Shown: positions 22,593 through 30,357 of the stretch, one piece after another
Layout: each line of letters begins with the position of its first letter
Numbering within the stretch: the first letter of the stretch is position 1
Assembly: GCA_036262835.1 (NCBI GenBank)
Contig: DATAID010000070.1
Location: forward strand, 15,379-79,378
Length of the DNA stretch: 64,000 nucleotides
Origin: RBG-16-66-20 sp036262835
GTDB lineage: Bacteria > Pseudomonadota > Gammaproteobacteria > Burkholderiales > SG8-39
Direction of reading: 5' to 3'
Notes under the pieces: model-generated
Told to the model about the DNA's origin: nothing
Database searches by the model: none
What the model saw: the letters and a program-made list of their open reading frames with translations, nothing else
Position numbers and translations under genes: made by a program

Positions 22593-23314
22593 AGAACGGC
22601 GCCGGGCTGGCCGAGCGCGTGCTCGGTCAGCTGGCGCACCACCCAGTCGTAGGCGTCGTCCACCGAGTCGGTCGCGTGGAAGAGCTGCAGGTCGCGCTCG
22701 CTGATGGTGGCGTGCTTCACCAGGCTCTCGAAGTTGATCACGCTCGACCAGTACTCCTTGCCGAAGAGGATGACCGGCATCTTCTTGGTCATCTTGCCGG
22801 TCTGCACCAGGGTCAGGATCTCGAACATCTCGTCCAGCGTGCCGAACCCACCCGGGAAGACGATCACCGCCTTCGCCATGTAGGCGAGCCAGAACTTGCG
22901 CATGAAGAAGTAGTGGAAGTGGAAGGCAAGCTCGCGCGTCACGTACGGATTGATGCTCTCCTCGCGCGGCAGCGAGATCGCGAGCCCGACGTTGATGCCT
23001 TTCGCTTCCGAGGCGCCGCGGTTCGCGGCCTCCATGATCCCCGGGCCGCCGCCCGTGCACACGACGAAGCGGCGATCCTTCGTCTCCAGCGCCTTGGACC
23101 AGTTCGTCAGCCGGTGGGCGAGCTCGCGCGCCGCCTCGTACCAGACCGAGCCCGGGTTGATGCGCGCCGAGCCGAAGAAGACGACCGTGTCCTCGACGCC
23201 GTGCTTCTCGAAGCGGATCTTGGGCTCGAGGTACTCCGCGAGGATGCGCAGCTCGCGCGCATCCTTGCTGTTTAAAAACTCGGCGTTGCTATAGGCCTTG
23301 GGGGATTTAGCCAC
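22589..23314 (-). CDS. LOG-family (TIGR00730) Rossmann protein
   Basis: A 241-residue lysine decarboxylase-like protein of the LOG family, which hydrolyses nucleoside 5'-monophosphates to free base and ribose 5-phosphate. The diagnostic 'PGGFGTLDEMFE' (about 152-163) and 'CTGGGPGIMEAANRGA' (about 85-100) are intact. The start is taken as GTG 23314, which overlaps the end of the SDR gene by 8 nt with AAGGA just upstream; the longer open frame only re-reads SDR DNA. It belongs to the larger subgroup with an N-terminal helix. The physiological substrate in bacteria is usually unknown. Confidence 0.86.
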   Translation of the reverse strand: MAKSPKAYSNAEFLNSKDARELRILAEYLEPKIRFEKHGVEDTVVFFGSARINPGSVWYEAARELAHRLTNWSKALETKDRRFVVCTGGGPGIMEAANRGASEAKGINVGLAISLPREESINPYVTRELAFHFHYFFMRKFWLAYMAKAVIVFPGGFGTLDEMFEILTLVQTGKMTKKMPVILFGKEYWSSVINFESLVKHATISERDLQLFHATDSVDDAYDWVVRQLTEHALGQPGAVL

Positions 23315-24053
23315 GTCCTTCGAACGGCATTTTCGTCGCCTTGATGGTGAGAAAGAGGACGTTGGTTTCGATCGGGAAATTCGCCATGTGAAGCACTGCC
23401 TCGCCCACATGGTTCACGTCCATGAGCGGCTCGGGCTTGATCGAGCCGTCCGCCTGCGGCACGCCTTTCGCCATGCGCTCGGCCATCTCGGTGCGCGCAT
23501 TGCCGATGTCGATCTGGCCCACGGCGATGTCGTACTTGCGGCCATCCAGGGCGCCGGTCTTGGTGAGGCCCGACACGCCGTGCTTGGTGGCGGTATAGGC
23601 GACCGAGCCGGGGCGCGGCGCGTGCGCCGAAATGGAGCCGTTGTTGATGATGCGGCCGCCGCGCGGGTTCTGGTCCTTCATCACCCGGAAGGCTTCCTGC
23701 ATGCACAGGAACATGCCCGTCAGGTTGATGTCGACGACGTACTGCCATTTGTCGAGCGTGAGCTCCTCGAACGACACGCCCGGCGCGTTGACTCCGGCGT
23801 TGTTGAAGAGGACGTCCACGCGTCCCCATTTCTGCCTGGTCGCGGCAAAGAGCGCCTTCACCGAATCGGCCTTGGAGACGTCGGTCGGCACGCAGAGCGC
23901 ACGGTCGCCCGCGCCCGACTCGCGCGCCGCGGTCTCGAGCGGCTCCTTGCGCCGCCCCGCGAGCGCGACCTTGTAGCCGCCTCTCAGGAGCGCGAGCGCC
24001 GCGGCCTTGCCGACGCCGCTGCCTGCGCCCGTGACGATTGCGATGCGTTCCAT
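23307..24053 (-). CDS. Short-chain dehydrogenase/reductase
   Basis: A 248-residue classical SDR. The NAD(P) motif 'TGAGSGVGKAAAL' is at about 8-20 and 'NNAG' at about 88-91. The catalytic Ser sits in 'NNGSISAHAP' and the Tyr/Lys in 'YTATKHG' (about 154-160). 'AGRRKEP' after the second strand, with Arg rather than Asp, hints at NADP(H). It oxidises or reduces a secondary alcohol/ketone of unknown identity. The LOG gene starts inside its last codons, so translation is probably coupled. Confidence 0.9.
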   Translation of the reverse strand: MERIAIVTGAGSGVGKAAALALLRGGYKVALAGRRKEPLETAARESGAGDRALCVPTDVSKADSVKALFAATRQKWGRVDVLFNNAGVNAPGVSFEELTLDKWQYVVDINLTGMFLCMQEAFRVMKDQNPRGGRIINNGSISAHAPRPGSVAYTATKHGVSGLTKTGALDGRKYDIAVGQIDIGNARTEMAERMAKGVPQADGSIKPEPLMDVNHVGEAVLHMANFPIETNVLFLTIKATKMPFEGRG

Positions 24054-24096
24054 TCTCGCGCCCTCCCGGGAAAAAAGAGGGCGTAGGGTAACTCAT

Positions 24097-25227
24097 TCAG
24101 GAGCGCTCATTGCCTCGCCCGTGCGAACGTTCGGGCCGCGACTCCTGGTGCGCCTGCTGCGGGCGGTTTTCGTGCCGTTCCTCGCGCGCCTGGCGCTTTT
24201 CCTCCTGCTGTACGTGCGGACGCGGTTGCGGCTGCACGTGCGGGCGCGGCTCGACCTTCGCTTGCGGCTGCGGCGCCTGGACGCGCGGTCTTTGCGGCTG
24301 CGCCTGCGCCTGGGGCTGCGGCCGCGTTTCCGGTCGGGGTCGGGGCTCGGAACGCGGCTGGGGCCGGGCTTCCGGACGCGGCTGCGGGCTCAGCACCTGC
24401 GAATCGTGCAGGTCGCGCGCCGGCGGCCGCTGGTAGCGATGCGCCTCCGGCGCCGCCGCGAAGCGCTGCTGCACGGCCGGATCGCGATAGGCGACGCCGC
24501 GCCGGTGATTCGGATCGTGGTGCCAGCTGCCCGGCTGCACGACCACGGTGCGGTTGATGACCACCGGGCGCTCCACGCGCACGGTGTGACGCCGCCAGTC
24601 GGCGTGCCCGAAGAAGAAGGTCGCCGAGAGGGCGATCGGAATGCCCCATTGGAACACCGCCGGCCGGTAATAGACGACGGCCGGATCGTAGTAGGGCACG
24701 TACACCACCTGCGGGTTGGCAGGCTGGATGTAGATCTCGCCCGCCTGCTGCTGCACGACGAGCTGGCCGTTCGATTGCAGGTTGCCGGCGGCGAGCGCCT
24801 GCTGGCGCAGCGCCTGCACGGTGTCCATCACCTGCGGCTGCTGGGCGAGGAAAGCGTCGCCGAGCGAGCGCGTCCACTGCAGGTTCTCATCCATGCGCTG
24901 CAGCACCTGCGGGAAGGCGACCAGCGATTGAACGCTCGGATCCCAATCCTGGCCGGCGACGGCCTGCACTGCGGCGTCGCCCTGCAGGCCCGGGTTGGCG
25001 CGCGTCCAGCGCGCGGCCTCGACCACCTCGATCGGGTAGGTCGCGGCCATCAGCACCTGCGAGAGCAGCGCGTCCGGATAGAGCGCGATCGGCGCGAGCA
25101 TGCGCTCGAGCTCCTGCTGCGCGTAGACCCTGGGCTGCTCCTGCGCGAAGGCGGCGGGCGTCATGGGCGGAAGCGCGAGTCCCAGCGAGAGACTGGCGGC
25201 GAGCAGTGCGGCGATCGGGCGTTTCAT
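24097..25227 (-). CDS. DUF3300 exported protein with Pro/Gln/Arg tail
   Basis: A 376-residue protein. It has a signal peptide (cleavage near AFAQE, about 29) and a DUF3300 domain over about 35-215 ('LERMLAPIALYPDALLSQVL', 'AGEIYIQPANPQVVYVPYYD'). The tail over about 255-376 is made almost only of P, Q, R, E and H. DUF3300 proteins are widespread in proteobacterial envelopes and uncharacterised. The tail is strongly basic and disordered, with repeating 'PQPRPE'-type units, and probably reaches into peptidoglycan or binds polyanions (inference). It is divergent from an EF-hand gene. Confidence 0.85.
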   Translation of the reverse strand: MKRPIAALLAASLSLGLALPPMTPAAFAQEQPRVYAQQELERMLAPIALYPDALLSQVLMAATYPIEVVEAARWTRANPGLQGDAAVQAVAGQDWDPSVQSLVAFPQVLQRMDENLQWTRSLGDAFLAQQPQVMDTVQALRQQALAAGNLQSNGQLVVQQQAGEIYIQPANPQVVYVPYYDPAVVYYRPAVFQWGIPIALSATFFFGHADWRRHTVRVERPVVINRTVVVQPGSWHHDPNHRRGVAYRDPAVQQRFAAAPEAHRYQRPPARDLHDSQVLSPQPRPEARPQPRSEPRPRPETRPQPQAQAQPQRPRVQAPQPQAKVEPRPHVQPQPRPHVQQEEKRQAREERHENRPQQAHQESRPERSHGRGNERS

Positions 25228-25403
25228 GGGGCCTCCAATTTTTTTTGACTCAATGCATTGGACCCTTCGCGGCGCGCGGCGTCTGCTACCAATTGCAACA
25301 ACCTGTAAGTCGTGTAACTACTTGCGAGCTGTCACCGACGGGCGACAACTTTTGGTGACTTCTGCCATCGACGCGCGGCGCGCGGATGGGAAGAATCCTT
25401 TTC

Positions 25404-25703
25404 ATGCGCCGCGTCCTTTCTCTTGTTCTTTTTCTCCTCGTCAGCGTTCCGGCGATCCCGGGTGATCCGGGCGCCTGGTTCCGGAAGCTCGACCGGAACA
25501 AGGACGGCTACCTCGATCGCAAGGAGCTCGCCGGCATGCGCCGGCACCTGACGGTCTTCGATCAGGCGGACGAGAACAAGGACGGCAAGCTCGACCCGGC
25601 GGAATTCATCCAGGCCGAGGTGCTCGTCAGCGAAATGAGGCGCGGCGGCGCGAAGCCGATCCCGGCCGCCTCCGAGCCGATCAGGAAAGAGCCGGCGGGC
25701 TAG
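25404..25703 (+). CDS. Exported EF-hand protein
   Basis: A 99-residue protein with a signal peptide (MRRVLSLVLFLLVSVPAIPG) and two EF-hand calcium loops: 'DRNKDGYLDRKE' (about 30-41) and 'DENKDGKLDPAE' (about 57-68). Both have the expected acidic residues at positions 1, 3, 5 and 12. It probably binds Ca2+ in the periplasm as sensor or buffer. The tail is short and Pro/Lys-rich. I chose the second in-frame ATG (25404) because the first (25386) adds six non-signal residues and lacks a Shine-Dalgarno. It is one of three small EF-hand proteins in the window. Confidence 0.8.
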   Translation: MRRVLSLVLFLLVSVPAIPGDPGAWFRKLDRNKDGYLDRKELAGMRRHLTVFDQADENKDGKLDPAEFIQAEVLVSEMRRGGAKPIPAASEPIRKEPAG

Positions 25704-26654
25704 CTATTCGATCTTCGCGCCGCAGCCGCGCAGCAGCCGCTCGATTTCCGGGCTCTCGGCGCGGATCTCGTCGGCGAAGGCCTCGGGCGAAGCCGAGGGC
25801 AGGGCATCCATACCCTGCGCGGCGATCTTCGCTTTCACGTCCGGCTTGGAGAGTCCCTTCATCGCCGCCGCGTGCAGCCGCTTCACGATCGCCTCCGGCG
25901 TTCCCGCCGGCACGTAAAGGCCGAACCAGAAGGTGGACTGGAAGCCCGGCACGCCGGCGGCGTCGCCGCCCGGAATGTTGGGAATCGAGGGCGAGCCTTT
26001 GGCGACGCTCACGAGGAGCGGCTTCATGCGGCCCGCCTGGATGAAGCCCGTCACGGTGGGCGAAGTGGCGAACATCATCTGCGTATCGCCCGCGAGGAGC
26101 GATTGCGCCGCCGGGCCGCCGCCCTTGAATTGCACGGAAGTGATCTTGATATCGGCCGCCTTCTCGAAGGCGCAGGCGGCCACGTGCGGGGCCGAGCCAA
26201 AGCCCGCGGAAGCGTTAAAGAGCTTGCCGGGATTCGCCTTGGCGAAGGCGACGAGATCCTTCGCGCTCTGGAACTGCGACCCCGGCGGGACGACCAGGAT
26301 GGTGGCGCCGTTCGCGACGCGCGAGACCGGGATGAAATCCTTGTCGCTATAGGAAAGCCCCTTGTACATCACGCGGTTGTACGCGTGGTTGCCCTGGTTG
26401 AGGATGGTGTAGCCGTCGGGCGCGGACTTGGCGACGAATTCCGAGGCGATCGAGCCGCCGGCACCGGGCTTGTTCTCGACGACGAAAGTGACGCCGAGCT
26501 CCTTGGAAAGCTCGTCGGCGATGATGCGTGTGGTGAAGTCGCCCGAGCCGCCCGGCGGGTAGCCGACGACGATTTTCGGGGGTTTCGAGGGGTAGGTTTG
26601 GGAAATTGCCTCGAAAGAGAAAACAATAAAGATCAAAAACCAGGATCGCATCAT
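25704..26654 (-). CDS. Bug/TctC-family periplasmic receptor (operon copy)
   Basis: A 316-residue TTT receptor with signal peptide (MMRSWFLIFIVFSFEAISQ), the opening 'YPSKPPKIVVGYPPGGSGDF' and central 'VQFKGGGPAAQSLLAGD'. Its ATG overlaps the enoyl-CoA hydratase stop (ATGA), so it is the third gene of a CoA transferase-enoyl-CoA hydratase-receptor operon. The context suggests a carboxylic acid that is imported, activated by CoA transfer and hydrated. The membrane subunits TctA/B are absent. The ligand is unknown. Confidence 0.92.
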   Translation of the reverse strand: MMRSWFLIFIVFSFEAISQTYPSKPPKIVVGYPPGGSGDFTTRIIADELSKELGVTFVVENKPGAGGSIASEFVAKSAPDGYTILNQGNHAYNRVMYKGLSYSDKDFIPVSRVANGATILVVPPGSQFQSAKDLVAFAKANPGKLFNASAGFGSAPHVAACAFEKAADIKITSVQFKGGGPAAQSLLAGDTQMMFATSPTVTGFIQAGRMKPLLVSVAKGSPSIPNIPGGDAAGVPGFQSTFWFGLYVPAGTPEAIVKRLHAAAMKGLSKPDVKAKIAAQGMDALPSASPEAFADEIRAESPEIERLLRGCGAKIE

Positions 26655-27433
26655 TTCCCCACGAATTTTGGCGTGCGTTTTTCCATGAAAGCTTTTCGGC
26701 CTTCCTTGTGGTCCTCGCTCGCGAAGCACGCCTCGACCATCTTCATCGCCTTGTTGAGGTCGCGCTCCTCGGGATCCTTCAGCGCCTGCTGCGCGGCGAA
26801 CTTGGCCGCGGCCACGGTGAGGGGCGCGTTCTCGGCGATCAGCTTGCAGATTTCGGCCGTGGCGTTCTCCAGCTCGGCCACCGGCACCACCTTGCTCACG
26901 AAGCCCATGCGCAGGGCTTCTCTGGCGTCGAATTTCTTCGCGGTGAAGAAGATCTCCATCGTGTTGGCCGCGCCGAGCACGTTGATGAAGCGGCGCACGC
27001 CCGCCGGGCTGTAGCCCAGGCCGAGGCGCGCCGCGGGCATCCGGAAGATCGCGTCCTCGGCGCAGATGCGCAGGTCGCACGCGGCCGCGAAGCCCAGGCC
27101 GCCGCCGATGCAAATGCCGCGGATGCTGGCGAGCACGGGCTTGGTCGCCTTCATCGGCGCGAGGTAGCCCTGCTCGACCGCCCGGTTGTACTCGAACTGC
27201 GCCTCGACTGTGCCGCGCAGCTTCTCGAACTGCGAGATGTCGGCGCCGGAGATGAACGACTTCTCGCCGTCGCCCTTGCAGACGATGACGCGCACCTCGG
27301 GATTGGCGTCGAGCTCGGCGAAGGTCTTCGGCAAGGCCTGCCACATGTCGAAGGTCATCGCGTTCATCTTCGCGGGGTTGGAGAAGACGACGGTCGCGAC
27401 ACCGCCCTGGATCGATGTTTTGAGTTCTGCCAT
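26651..27433 (-). CDS. Enoyl-CoA hydratase/isomerase family protein
   Basis: A 260-residue crotonase-fold enzyme. The oxyanion-hole segments are 'SFISGADISQFEKL' (about 58-71) and 'IRGICIGGGLGFAAACDLR' (about 103-121). The expected catalytic acid positions fall in 'RMPAARLGLGYSPAG' (about 129-143), where the first Glu of classical hydratases appears to be replaced (A-R-L-G-L-G) and a second acidic residue is not obvious. The reaction could therefore be hydration, isomerisation or hydrolysis of an acyl-CoA. It sits 9 nt after the CoA transferase and overlaps the Bug gene by 4 nt. Confidence 0.88.
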   Translation of the reverse strand: MAELKTSIQGGVATVVFSNPAKMNAMTFDMWQALPKTFAELDANPEVRVIVCKGDGEKSFISGADISQFEKLRGTVEAQFEYNRAVEQGYLAPMKATKPVLASIRGICIGGGLGFAAACDLRICAEDAIFRMPAARLGLGYSPAGVRRFINVLGAANTMEIFFTAKKFDAREALRMGFVSKVVPVAELENATAEICKLIAENAPLTVAAAKFAAQQALKDPEERDLNKAMKMVEACFASEDHKEGRKAFMEKRTPKFVGK

Positions 27434-27442
27434 GTGCTTTCT

Positions 27443-28624
27443 CTAGATGATTTTTCCGGAACGAAAAGTCTGGATCTCTTGATCTGAAAAACCGATTTCC
27501 TTCAAAACCTCATCCGTATGCTCGCCGCGCTCGGGCGAGGCCGTCAGCAGCTTCGCCGGCGTGCGCGAGAGCTTGACCGGCTGGTTCACGAGCCGCAGCT
27601 TGCCGAGCCGCTTGCTGGTGACCTCGGCCGCGGCCTGCATGTGCTTCACTTGCGGGTCGTTGAACACCTGGTCCATGCGGTAAATCGGCCCGCTCGGCAC
27701 GCCGGCTTCGTTCAGGATCTCGACCCATTCCGCGCTCGGCCTCTTCGCGAACTCCTTGTTGAGCTCGGCGTTGAGGGAATGGCGGTTCTTCGCGCGGCTC
27801 TCCGCCTTCTTGTAGTCGGGGTGCTCGAAAAGCTCGGGCCGGCCGATCGCCTTGCACACGCGCTCCCACATCTTCGTGCCGGCGGCGGCCACGTTGATGT
27901 GCCCGTCGGCGGTCTTGTAGGCGGAGGTCGGCATGCTGGTGGGGTGGTCGTTGCCGACCTGCTCGGGGACTTCGCCCGACATCGTGTAGCGCGCAGCCTG
28001 GAAGTCGAGGAGCTGCAGCCCCGCCTGCAGGAGGCTCGACTGCACCCACTGGCCTTCGCCGGAGGTTTCGCGCTCGTAGAGCGCGGTGAGGATGCCGAGC
28101 GCGGCGAGGAGGCCGCCGGTCACGTCGGCCACCGCGCAGCCGACCCGCATCGGGCCTTCGCCGGGCTTGCCCGTGACCGACATGATGCCGGAGAGCCCCT
28201 GCGCGATCTGGTCGAAGCCCGGGCGCATGCGGTACGGACCGTCCTGCCCGAAGCCCGAGATGCTCGCGAGGATCACGCGCTTGTTCACTTTCTTCAGCGA
28301 CTCGTAGTCGATGCCGAGGCGGTCCTTCACGTCGGGGCGGAAGTTCTCCACCACGACGTCGGCCGTCTTCACGAGGCGCAGGAAGATGTCCTTGCCCTGA
28401 GGCGACTTGAGATCCAGGGTCATCGAGCGCTTGTTGCGGTGCAGGTTCTGGAAATCCGGCCCTTCGCGCGGGCCGCCCATGTCCTCGGGCTGCGTGTTCT
28501 CGATCTTGATCACGTCGGCGCCGAAATCGGCGAGCTGGCGCACGCAGCTCGGGCCGGCGCGCACGCGGGTGAGGTCGAGCACGCGCAGCTTCGAGAGGGC
28601 GGGGGAGGCGGTGATCTTCGGCAT
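27443..28624 (-). CDS. Class III CoA transferase (CaiB/BaiF), canonical order
   Basis: A 393-residue enzyme that forms an acyl-CoA by CoA transfer via an Asp-bound intermediate. 'LRVLDLTRVRAGPSCVRQL' opens the protein (about 13-31). 'RNKRSMTLDLKSPQGKD' follows near 68-84, and the catalytic-type Asp is in 'AVADVTGGLLA' (about 167-177). It heads the operon with an enoyl-CoA hydratase and a Bug receptor and is probably the activation step for an imported dicarboxylic or aromatic acid. It is divergent from the MDR gene across 24 nt that carry overlapping -10 elements. Confidence 0.92.
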   Translation of the reverse strand: MPKITASPALSKLRVLDLTRVRAGPSCVRQLADFGADVIKIENTQPEDMGGPREGPDFQNLHRNKRSMTLDLKSPQGKDIFLRLVKTADVVVENFRPDVKDRLGIDYESLKKVNKRVILASISGFGQDGPYRMRPGFDQIAQGLSGIMSVTGKPGEGPMRVGCAVADVTGGLLAALGILTALYERETSGEGQWVQSSLLQAGLQLLDFQAARYTMSGEVPEQVGNDHPTSMPTSAYKTADGHINVAAAGTKMWERVCKAIGRPELFEHPDYKKAESRAKNRHSLNAELNKEFAKRPSAEWVEILNEAGVPSGPIYRMDQVFNDPQVKHMQAAAEVTSKRLGKLRLVNQPVKLSRTPAKLLTASPERGEHTDEVLKEIGFSDQEIQTFRSGKII

Positions 28625-28648
28625 GGGGCGCTATTGTAGGATGCACGC
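28625..28648. promoter_or_regulatory. Divergent promoter, shared -10 (TATTGTA)
   Basis: Within the 24-bp gap, TATTGT (28632-28637) faces right and TACAAT (complement of 28633-28638) faces left, overlapping by five bases. Spacing predicts leaders of about 5 nt (MDR gene) and 2 nt (CoA transferase). No Shine-Dalgarno precedes the CoA transferase ATG. On the plus strand AGGA (28638-28641) lies 7 nt before the MDR ATG but would be upstream of the predicted +1. Confidence 0.45.
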
Positions 28649-29623
28649 ATGAAATCCTGGTGGATCGGCAGCGGAACAGGCGGCGGCACGGCGCTCGAGC
28701 AGCGCGAGGTGCCCGAGCCCAGCCCCAAGGCGGGCGAAGTGCTCGTCAAGGTGCGCGCCGCGGGACTCAATCGCGGCGAATTCATCGGCGGCCACGGGCT
28801 CGCCTCGGCGAGCGCGAAGCCGGGCGGCATCGAATGCGCGGGCGAGGTTGCCGGCGTGGGCGAGGGCGTGAAAGGGGTCGCCGTCGGGACCCGCGTCATG
28901 GGCCGCGCTTCGGGCGCCTATGCCGAATACGCGCTCATGCGCGCGGGCGACGCGATCCTCGTGCCCGAGCGCCTTTCCTGGGAGGAGGCGGGCGCCGCGA
29001 CGATCGCCTATCTCACCGCCTACGACATGCTCTGGCCGGGCGGCGAGCTGAAAGCGGGCGAGTGGCTGCTCGTCGCCGGCGTCTCCGCAGGCGTGGGCGT
29101 CGCCTCGCTCCAGCTCGGCAAGCTGATCGGCGCCAAGGTGGCGGGCACCTCCGGGTCGGCCGACAAGCTTGCGAAGCTGAAGTCCCTCGGCTTGGATCTC
29201 GCTTTGCAGCACCGCAATGGAGGGTTTTCTCAAAAGATGCTGGAAGCGACCGGCAACCGCGGCGTGGACCTGGTCGTCAACAACGTCGGCGGCACCGTGT
29301 TCGCCGAATGCGTCAAGGTCCTCGCGTACAAGGGGCGTCTCGCGACGGTGGGCTACGTCGACGGCGTGGTGCACGCCGACTTCGACCTGGCCGCGGTGCA
29401 CGCCCGCCGGCTCAGGATCTTCGGCGTATCCAACAAGATGCGCAGCGGCGCGGAGATCGCCGAGAGCGTGCGCGGCTACGTGCGCGACGTGCTGCCGGCG
29501 ATCGCCTCGGGCACCCTGAAGCCCGTGATCGACAAGGTCTTTCCCTTCGCCGACCTTCCTGCCGCCAAGGCGCACATGGAAGCCGCCGGGCATCTCGGCA
29601 AGATCGTAGTCAGGCTCTCCTAG
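28649..29623 (+). CDS. Quinone oxidoreductase-like MDR dehydrogenase
   Basis: A 324-residue medium-chain dehydrogenase/reductase without catalytic zinc ligands. It has a GroES-like domain ('AAGLNRGEFIGG', 'GIECAGEVAGVGEGV') and a Rossmann domain with 'LLVAGVSAGVGVASLQLGK' (about 147-165) for NADPH. 'GRLATVGYVDG' is near 230. The family reduces quinones, enones or 2-enoyl thioesters. The first residues ('WWIGSGTGGG') are unusual for the family, but the downstream alignment is good. The TVP38-type gene follows within about 40 nt. Confidence 0.88.
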   Translation: MKSWWIGSGTGGGTALEQREVPEPSPKAGEVLVKVRAAGLNRGEFIGGHGLASASAKPGGIECAGEVAGVGEGVKGVAVGTRVMGRASGAYAEYALMRAGDAILVPERLSWEEAGAATIAYLTAYDMLWPGGELKAGEWLLVAGVSAGVGVASLQLGKLIGAKVAGTSGSADKLAKLKSLGLDLALQHRNGGFSQKMLEATGNRGVDLVVNNVGGTVFAECVKVLAYKGRLATVGYVDGVVHADFDLAAVHARRLRIFGVSNKMRSGAEIAESVRGYVRDVLPAIASGTLKPVIDKVFPFADLPAAKAHMEAAGHLGKIVVRLS

Positions 29624-29661
29624 TCCGGGAATTGATCCGGCGCGCGGCGGTCAGAGCACCC

Positions 29662-30351
29662 GTGTCGCGGCGCGCGCGGCTCCTCCTCGGGGCCATTCTT
29701 GTCATCGGGGCGCTCGCGGCGGCGTGGCGCTGGACGCCGCTCGCCGACTACCTGAGCGCCGAGCACATCGTCGGCTGGGCGCGGGCGCTGCGGCGCAATC
29801 CCTGGGCGCCCGCGCTGCTCGTCCTTGCCTACACGCCGGGCACGATGCTCATGTTCCCGACGCCGGTGCTCACGCTCTTCGCCGTCATCGCCTTCGGCGC
29901 CTGGCCGGGGGCCGGCTACGCGCTCGCCGGCATCATGCTCTCGGCCTGCGTCCTGTACGCGATCGGCCGCTTCGTGCGCTACGAAAAAGTGCGGCGCTTC
30001 GCGAGCCGCGGCGTCGAGGCCGCGCGCGACCTCGCGCACGAGCACGGCATCCTCGCCATCGTGGCGGCGAACTTCATGCCGGTGCCGCCCTTCGGCGTGC
30101 AGTGCTTCATCGCGGGCGCGGTGCGCATGAAGTTCTGGGAATTCGCGCTCGGCAACCTGATCTCGCGCGGCCCCGGCGTGATCGTGGCGGCGATCTTCAC
30201 GCGCGAGCTGCTCGCCGCGCTGGACGACGACTCGGGCGTCAACTACTGGCTGCTCGTTCCCGCCGGCATCGTCTTCGTCGCGCTCGCGGTCTTCGGGCGG
30301 CGCTGGGCGAAGCGCCGCGAGGCGCGGCTTGGCCGGAAGAAGCGGAAGTAG
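29662..30351 (+). CDS. TVP38/TMEM64 (DedA-superfamily) membrane protein
   Basis: About 229 residues with an N-terminal TM helix ('LLLGAILVIGALAAAW') and a VTT/SNARE-associated domain. Features are 'GTMLMFPTPVLTLFAVIAFG' (re-entrant helix), 'VAANFMPVPPFGVQCFIAGA' and 'LGNLISRGPGVIVAAIF', then a last TM helix and a Lys/Arg-rich tail. DedA-superfamily proteins act in envelope lipid carrier flipping. No ATG fits; GTG 29662 (MSRRARLL) is chosen, and TTG 29632 is the alternative. The start is the uncertain part. Confidence 0.8.
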   Translation: MSRRARLLLGAILVIGALAAAWRWTPLADYLSAEHIVGWARALRRNPWAPALLVLAYTPGTMLMFPTPVLTLFAVIAFGAWPGAGYALAGIMLSACVLYAIGRFVRYEKVRRFASRGVEAARDLAHEHGILAIVAANFMPVPPFGVQCFIAGAVRMKFWEFALGNLISRGPGVIVAAIFTRELLAALDDDSGVNYWLLVPAGIVFVALAVFGRRWAKRREARLGRKKRK

Positions 30352-30357
30352 CGCGCT

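Noticed and set aside
22589..23410. A longer LOG protein starting at 23410
   Set aside because: The extra 32 residues are read out of the SDR gene in another frame and are not family-like; GTG 23314 with AAGGA fits better.
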